Source: an uncultured Eubacteriales bacterium (lineage in GTDB: Bacteria; Bacillota; Clostridia; Oscillospirales; Oscillospiraceae). From it: 28,130 bases of DNA. The stretch covers positions 1 through 28,130 of the forward strand of contig CATJWA010000185.1 of the NCBI GenBank assembly GCA_949744025.1. Reading direction: 5' to 3'. Each line of letters begins with the position of its first letter. Positions within the stretch are counted from its first letter, which is position 1. The notes under the pieces were generated by a model. That model saw only the letters and a list, made by a program, of their open reading frames with translations. It made no database searches and had not been told where the DNA came from. A program made the translations under genes and the position numbers. Positions 23,810-28,130 of the stretch are shown piece after piece.

Positions 23810-25264
23810 ATGAAAAAGCAGGATTTGATTGAGCAGGACATTATACGCATGATTACTCAGTGTATACTCGGGCCCGGAGACAAGCTCCCGAGCATCCGCA
23901 AGCTCGCCAGACAGTACAATGTCAGCATATCCCCGGTCAAATCGGCGTATAACGCGCTTATTTCCCGCCACTGGGTAGAGGCCCGCCCGAGCTCGGGGTA
24001 TTACGTCACGGAATACGTGCTGGAGGATCCCGAGGTCAAGGAGCGCTCAAAATACCTCGGCGGCAATTCAAGCGAGCGCTATGAGCTGCTCGATACATTT
24101 CAGAACGGCTTCGGACGGACCTTTAACATGAAAAACAATATCCGCCTTGGCCTTGGCTCCACTCCGGCCTCCCCAAGCTACTATCCCCATGAGGAACTTG
24201 CGCAGCATCTGGCGCGTTCCTCCAGGAGCCTCCCCTCCCCTGTTGACAACCTCCAGGCCATGCCGCATGATGCGCTCGATTTCAAAAAAGAAGTATTTAA
24301 GTGGGCAAGAAGCAGCGGCCTGGACTTTAACATCGATTCTCTTTCCATCCTGCGAGGTGTCAGCGACGGTATACAGCTCGCTCTGCGTACCTGTGCAGAG
24401 CCCGGAAGCGTCGTCGCCGTGGAGTCCCCCGGATTCGCCGGTTTTTATTTCAGCACCGCTCTGTTCGGTTATAAGGTAATGCCTGTCATGTCCGACCCGA
24501 TAACCGGACTGGATGTGGATCGCTTTGAGCATTTGCTGCGCAGCGGTCAGGTCCCGTCCTGCCTGCTTTTGTGCTCGACCTTCTCCAACCCCACTGGCGC
24601 GGTCATGCCCGACGACAGTAAACGCCGTCTGACCTCCCTGTGCGCGGACTACGCCGTGCCGATTATTGAGGATGACATCATGGGAGACCTATACTACGGC
24701 AGCAGCCGGCCGATGCCGCTGAAAATATTCGACAGGGAGAATGTAATCTATGTCTCCGGCTTCGGCAAATGCCTTGCCCCCGTTTTCCGCACAGGCTATG
24801 TTGACGCCGGCAAGTATGCTGAGCGCTTTGCGTTTTACAAGCATCTGATGCTGGCCTACACGCCCCACTCAGTTCAGGCAGGCATGGCCTCGTTTCTTCA
24901 CAGCGGAAGCGCGCAGGAATATGTCCGCCTGCTTCGGCGCAGGCTGGCCCTCCTCAAGGACAGCTACAGAGAGCTTATATTCCGCTACTTCCCCGACGGC
25001 ACCGAGGTATCCGACCCGCAGGGCGGACTGTATCTCTGGGTAAAGCTGCCCGGGAAAATAGATTCCAATCGCTTCAGCAATCTGGCTGAAAACTACGGCA
25101 TATCTGTCTCTCCGGCCAGCCTTTTCAACGCACCGCTGTGCATGGGCAGCAGCTTCCGTCTGAACATCGCCGCCATCCCGTGGAACAAGGAGGCCCGCGC
25201 CGCTGTAAAAACGCTCGGTCAGCTTGCATCTTCGCTTGCCGGTCAGGAGCCGAACAGCAAATGA
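23810..25264 (+). CDS. MocR/GabR-type regulator: GntR DNA-binding domain fused to a PLP aminotransferase-like domain
   Basis: A 484-residue regulator. Residues 1-70 form a GntR winged helix (GPGDKLPSIRKLARQYNVS, then SSGYYVTEYV). Residues 105-480 form a fold-type I aminotransferase domain with N260 in SNPTG, D288/D289 in PIIEDDIMGD, Y296, the PLP lysine K320 in SGFGKCLAP, R327 and the C-terminal substrate-binding R450 in SSFRLNIAA. The PLP site thus looks intact, and an amino compound or PLP itself may be the signal. GGAGG precedes the ATG. It is divergent from dctP, and repeats in the shared region suggest that it controls itself and the TRAP/GRE operon (inference). Such proteins are often annotated as aminotransferases. 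Confidence 0.92.
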   Translation: MKKQDLIEQDIIRMITQCILGPGDKLPSIRKLARQYNVSISPVKSAYNALISRHWVEARPSSGYYVTEYVLEDPEVKERSKYLGGNSSERYELLDTFQNGFGRTFNMKNNIRLGLGSTPASPSYYPHEELAQHLARSSRSLPSPVDNLQAMPHDALDFKKEVFKWARSSGLDFNIDSLSILRGVSDGIQLALRTCAEPGSVVAVESPGFAGFYFSTALFGYKVMPVMSDPITGLDVDRFEHLLRSGQVPSCLLLCSTFSNPTGAVMPDDSKRRLTSLCADYAVPIIEDDIMGDLYYGSSRPMPLKIFDRENVIYVSGFGKCLAPVFRTGYVDAGKYAERFAFYKHLMLAYTPHSVQAGMASFLHSGSAQEYVRLLRRRLALLKDSYRELIFRYFPDGTEVSDPQGGLYLWVKLPGKIDSNRFSNLAENYGISVSPASLFNAPLCMGSSFRLNIAAIPWNKEARAAVKTLGQLASSLAGQEPNSK

Positions 25265-25390
25265 ATTTTCATGAGGCGGCACGCCTCGCGAAATGCGGAA
25301 TGAGCGTGCGCGGCACGCGGAATTTTCAATTAAAGCATTTTTACCAAATTAGTATTATTTCTCTCCTCTTTCTCTTTTTCTCTCCCCTAA

Positions 25391-25437
25391 GCAAAAAATC
25401 ACAACCACCCGTTAAACGGATGGCTGTGATTTTTTGC
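25391..25437. terminator. Bidirectional terminator between convergent genes, overlapping the flavoprotein 3' end
   Basis: GCAAAAAATCACA (25391-25403) and its perfect complement (25425-25437) form the outer 13-bp stem. An imperfect inner stem continues to CCGT-taa-ACGG. A- and T-runs serve both strands. The right arm lies inside the minus-strand coding sequence. Confidence 0.9.
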
Positions 25438-27061
25438 AGCGGCTGATATGCGCCACGGCCTGTCTGGCCCAGGTCAGTGCACGTGAGTGGCTGTTTCCGT
25501 TCCATATGAGGGGATAGTCCACTCCATAGAGGCCGCCGGCTACATTGCCTATGGCGTACAGGCCATCAATGGGCCTGCTGTCCTTATCCAGAACCCGCAT
25601 ATCGGTATCTATAAGCATACCCCCGTGGACATTCAGAAGCGCCGGTCCCCACTTAAGCGCGTAAAACGGCGGCTTTTCTATGCTCGTGAGCAGCTCGCCT
25701 CGCTTGCCGTAGTCCAGGTCCTCGCCCAGCGCCGCAAGCTCGTTGTATCTGGCGACAGTAGCCTTGAGATTTTCAACAGGGACCTCCATCTTCTCCGCAA
25801 GCTCCTCGATCGTGTCCGCCTTAAAGCACGTCCCGCGCTCGACATAGCGCTCTATCTGCCTGTCTATGCCGTTGTCATCGGACCATTTCTGCCCGTACTT
25901 CACAATAAGCGGGTCAGTAAACTGTCCGCCGGTTATCTCGCTGCGCTCGCCGAGCTCACGGAACCACTTGCTGTCAAAAACAGTATAGGCATACTCCCCG
26001 CGCGGCTGCATGGAGCAGCGAATCGCCTTGGCCTGTACCCATGTGTCCTCGTTCATGAAGCGTTTTCCGTCGCGGTTGACAAAAAGGAAGAAAAACACAT
26101 AAATCGAATACGCCAGAAGGTGCATCGACAGCGCCCAGGACGGAGTTTCAAACTGTCCGCCCATCCAGTAGGCCATTCTGTGCCCGTCTCCGGTGTTGAG
26201 GCCGATCTTGGTTTTGGGGTCAACAGGCGCGTACCCGTTGCGCTTCGGCACCAGGCCGAGCGGGCAGAAGGTTCTTACCATGTCCGGATTTGAGCCGATA
26301 TCTCCGGTGGCTAAAATCACGCCCTCGCGTCCGCGATAGCGCCGGTACGCTCCGTCATGGCACTGCGCAACCGCACCGCAGACCCTGCCGCTTTCGTTCT
26401 TTTCAAGGTACAGCACCTTTGTGCTGCGCAGGATTTGATTTCCTTTTCCCTCCAGACAGCGCTCCTGCAGTACCTCGCACATCAGTCTTGCGCCTCCGGA
26501 GCTCTTGTAACGCGTGCTGCCCTGAGTGCGCTCGAAATAGTGCGTCCCGTCATACTCCGTAAAATCAGGTCCCTTGTAACGGCCGCCAAATAGCTTTAGC
26601 TCAATGTCGTCCCCGCCGAGCTCATCCAGCCAGGCGACGGCGTCGGAGCAGTTGTTTATATACAGCCACAGCAGATCTTCGTTGACCCTGCTGCCGCAAA
26701 TGTGCATCCAATCGCGCGCAAACTGCTTTTTGTCTATTTTTACGCCGTTTTCACGCATCACCTTTGAGTCAAGACAGGAAATATGCGCGCCTCTGGCCAC
26801 GATGCCGTGATATTTCTCCAGCACAATGCACTCAAGTCCAAGGTCCGTGCACCGCGCGCCCGCAGCAAGGCCGGCGATTCCCCCGCCGACAATAAGCACC
26901 TGTGTTTCCACTGTTTCGGCAATCTCATTCTCTGGCACAGGCTCGGGCCGCTTAGCCCAGTCGCAGCTTTTATACGCGTCATCGGCAAGGCCCTCAGTAC
27001 GGTTTTTTACGCTGTCTATGTAGTCCATTGTCTCTGCTGTCTCAAATTTGCTCTTGTCCAT
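25412..27061 (-). CDS. FAD-dependent fumarate reductase/succinate dehydrogenase-type flavoprotein, soluble
   Basis: A 549-residue cytoplasmic flavoprotein. The dinucleotide fold is VLIVGGGIAGLAAG (55-68) with the acidic end LEK (81-83); a second FAD motif is GLYAIGNVAGGLYG (500-513). The capping domain contains FLFVNRDGKRFMNEDT, the RYNELAALGEDLDYGKRG segment where fumarate reductases carry the proton-donating arginine (R454 or K453 here), H479 and R527. There is no signal peptide, haem domain or FMN-binding domain, unlike many respiratory relatives, so electrons would come from a partner or NADH. The last ten residues are encoded inside a terminator stem. AAGGAG precedes the ATG. It is convergent with the MocR-type gene and divergent from a LysR gene. 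It may reduce an unsaturated acid or oxidise a ring; substrate unknown. Confidence 0.87.
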   Translation of the reverse strand: MDKSKFETAETMDYIDSVKNRTEGLADDAYKSCDWAKRPEPVPENEIAETVETQVLIVGGGIAGLAAGARCTDLGLECIVLEKYHGIVARGAHISCLDSKVMRENGVKIDKKQFARDWMHICGSRVNEDLLWLYINNCSDAVAWLDELGGDDIELKLFGGRYKGPDFTEYDGTHYFERTQGSTRYKSSGGARLMCEVLQERCLEGKGNQILRSTKVLYLEKNESGRVCGAVAQCHDGAYRRYRGREGVILATGDIGSNPDMVRTFCPLGLVPKRNGYAPVDPKTKIGLNTGDGHRMAYWMGGQFETPSWALSMHLLAYSIYVFFFLFVNRDGKRFMNEDTWVQAKAIRCSMQPRGEYAYTVFDSKWFRELGERSEITGGQFTDPLIVKYGQKWSDDNGIDRQIERYVERGTCFKADTIEELAEKMEVPVENLKATVARYNELAALGEDLDYGKRGELLTSIEKPPFYALKWGPALLNVHGGMLIDTDMRVLDKDSRPIDGLYAIGNVAGGLYGVDYPLIWNGNSHSRALTWARQAVAHISRCKKSQPSV

Positions 27062-27086
27062 TTTTTCTCCTTAATATTAATACTCC

Positions 27087-27105
27087 GGAAAGCCTTGTTC
27101 TTTCC
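27087..27105. repeat. Inverted repeat GGAAAG-N7-CTTTCC in the flavoprotein/LysR divergent region
   Basis: Perfect 6-base arms at 27087-27092 and 27100-27105 lie about 26 bases upstream of the flavoprotein start. A second, weaker dyad, TTCA-N13-TGAA, overlaps the LysR -35. Either could be a site for the LysR protein encoded alongside. Confidence 0.35.
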
Positions 27106-27131
27106 TCTGCAAGCGTTCATATACCTGCCTA

Positions 27132-27160
27132 TTGAAAATCACTTTGTTTGATGTTAAAAT
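27132..27160 (+). promoter_or_regulatory. Promoter of the right-hand LysR gene
   Basis: TTGAAA (27132-27137) and TAAAAT (27155-27160) are separated by exactly 17 bases, close to the sigma-A consensus. Transcription would start near 27167, giving a very short leader. Confidence 0.6.
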
Positions 27161-27183
27161 AAAAAAAAGGGGTGACATTCGCC

Positions 27184-28113
27184 ATGGATGATGAAAAAAT
27201 TCGGGCGTTCCTTACTCTGGCTGAAACTCTCAATTTCACAAAAACGGCCTCTCTCCTGCACAAATCACAACCTGTTATAAGCCGTCAGATTTTAAATATG
27301 GAGCAGGAGCTTGGCTTTACGCTTTTCATACGCGACAGCCGCTGCTGTGAGCTGACCGCTGCGGGAACACATTTCGCTGAGGGTCTGCGCGTATTTGCAA
27401 GCAAATACAACAGCCTTGTCAACGAGTGTATTCAGCTCCAGTCCGGGACCTCCGGAACTCTGAAAATTGGAATGCACAGCGGCGAGTCCGTCGGACATTA
27501 TCAGGCGCTGTTTTCCGGCTTTCAGGCTCTTTTTCCCCATATCAACATGGAATTTGTTGATTTCCGCCTGAAGGAGGTCAATAAGCTGCTCCAGTCCGGC
27601 GCCATAGATGTAGCCAATCTCGTTTTAACCGGAAACTGGTACATGAAAAACAAGTATAACTTCAAATATGTCCCCAGCGGAATCCGTCACATATGCCTGT
27701 ATATGCACAAAACGCATCCGCTTTTCAACGTCAACCCTGACACTCTCAGCGTCAGAGACTTTGCCAACGACACCTTTTTCATCTTCGCGCCCTTTGAGCC
27801 CGACTACGAAAACGGCCCGACCTGCAAATTCCTGCTTGAAAACGGCATAACTCCAAAGGTAAAGCTGTTTGAAACACTCGACTCATACATAATGATGATG
27901 GAAACAGGCCAGGGCGTTACAATCAGCAGCAACCACCTGTCTCTGACCACCAGCCGTGATTTCCATAAGGTCTATATCGACGAAATTCCCGCGCATGAGG
28001 AGGCCTTTGCCTGGCATCCGCAAAACCTGAATCCGAGCATAAACATGTTTGTCAATTTTGTCAGGAAATACACCTCTCAAAACGGCGTCAGATTTGACCC
28101 GTACTATCCCTGA
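27184..28113 (+). CDS. LysR-family transcriptional regulator C
   Basis: A 309-residue LysR protein with an N-terminal helix-turn-helix (RAFLTLAETLNFTKTASLLH ... LGFTLFIRDSRCCELTAAG) and an effector domain from about residue 90. I choose the ATG at 27184, behind AAGGGG; a GTG at 27172 is in frame but overlaps the ribosome site. It is divergent from the flavoprotein gene with 122 bases between the start codons, the classic arrangement for a LysR protein and its target. It ends 17 bases before the window edge and is complete. Confidence 0.93.
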   Translation: MDDEKIRAFLTLAETLNFTKTASLLHKSQPVISRQILNMEQELGFTLFIRDSRCCELTAAGTHFAEGLRVFASKYNSLVNECIQLQSGTSGTLKIGMHSGESVGHYQALFSGFQALFPHINMEFVDFRLKEVNKLLQSGAIDVANLVLTGNWYMKNKYNFKYVPSGIRHICLYMHKTHPLFNVNPDTLSVRDFANDTFFIFAPFEPDYENGPTCKFLLENGITPKVKLFETLDSYIMMMETGQGVTISSNHLSLTTSRDFHKVYIDEIPAHEEAFAWHPQNLNPSINMFVNFVRKYTSQNGVRFDPYYP

Positions 28114-28130
28114 TTCGCAAACCCGATTTC

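Noticed and set aside
23810..25264. Catalytic aminotransferase
   Set aside because: The N-terminal GntR winged helix and the divergent placement show a MocR-type regulator, although the PLP site is intact.
1..28130. CRISPR arrays, insertion sequences, tRNA or rRNA genes, attachment sites
   Set aside because: No regularly spaced repeats, transposase motifs, tRNA-like cloverleaves or rRNA segments were seen on either strand.

Overview
The window looks like the chromosome of an obligately anaerobic, moderately GC-rich Firmicute, probably a gut Oscillospiraceae-type clostridium. The grounds are a SigA/RpoD-type sigma factor at the left edge, strong GGAGG-type ribosome sites, stem-loop plus U-tract terminators, and three oxygen-sensitive glycyl radical enzymes (GREs) with two radical-SAM activases. 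Placement is by gene style only. No rRNA, tRNA, insertion sequence, phage gene or CRISPR array was seen.

Layout. (1) 2-865: C-terminal part of rpoD, closed by a perfect terminator; its codon usage changes abruptly near base 600. (2) 970-10688: a first GRE module. On the minus strand lie GRE1, a glycerol-dehydrogenase-family enzyme and, separately, a GRE activase. On the plus strand lie an MFS carrier, an iron-dependent alcohol dehydrogenase and two overlapping LysR regulators. GRE1 keeps the active-site pattern of glycerol/propanediol dehydratases but carries an extra four-cysteine insertion. (3) 10839-23523: a collinear minus-strand block of about 12.7 kb in the order dctP-dctQ-dctM (TRAP transporter), UroD-like protein, GRE3, activase, GRE2, MFS carrier, SDR. 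GRE2 and GRE3 are related to each other and share the single activase between them. (4) 23810-28113: a MocR-type (GntR plus aminotransferase domain) regulator divergent from dctP, a soluble fumarate-reductase-like flavoprotein, and a divergent LysR regulator.

How it may work (inference). Module 1 resembles a dha-type disproportionation: a GRE dehydrates a polyol-like substrate to an aldehyde, the iron alcohol dehydrogenase reduces the aldehyde, and the glycerol-dehydrogenase homologue supplies NADH by oxidising substrate. Block 3 would import an anionic compound by TRAP transport (the binding protein keeps the carboxylate-binding arginine) and process it by one or two GREs, an SDR and a UroD/MtaA-like protein. 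The flavoprotein could be an electron sink. No substrate can be named from sequence alone. The most unusual points are the Cys-rich insertion in GRE1, the paired GRE2/GRE3 with one activase and a GCQE active site in GRE3, the UroD-like protein with an intact zinc-type H-x-C...C motif but no corrinoid partner, an SDR lacking its catalytic lysine, and hairpins placed directly after the GRE genes.
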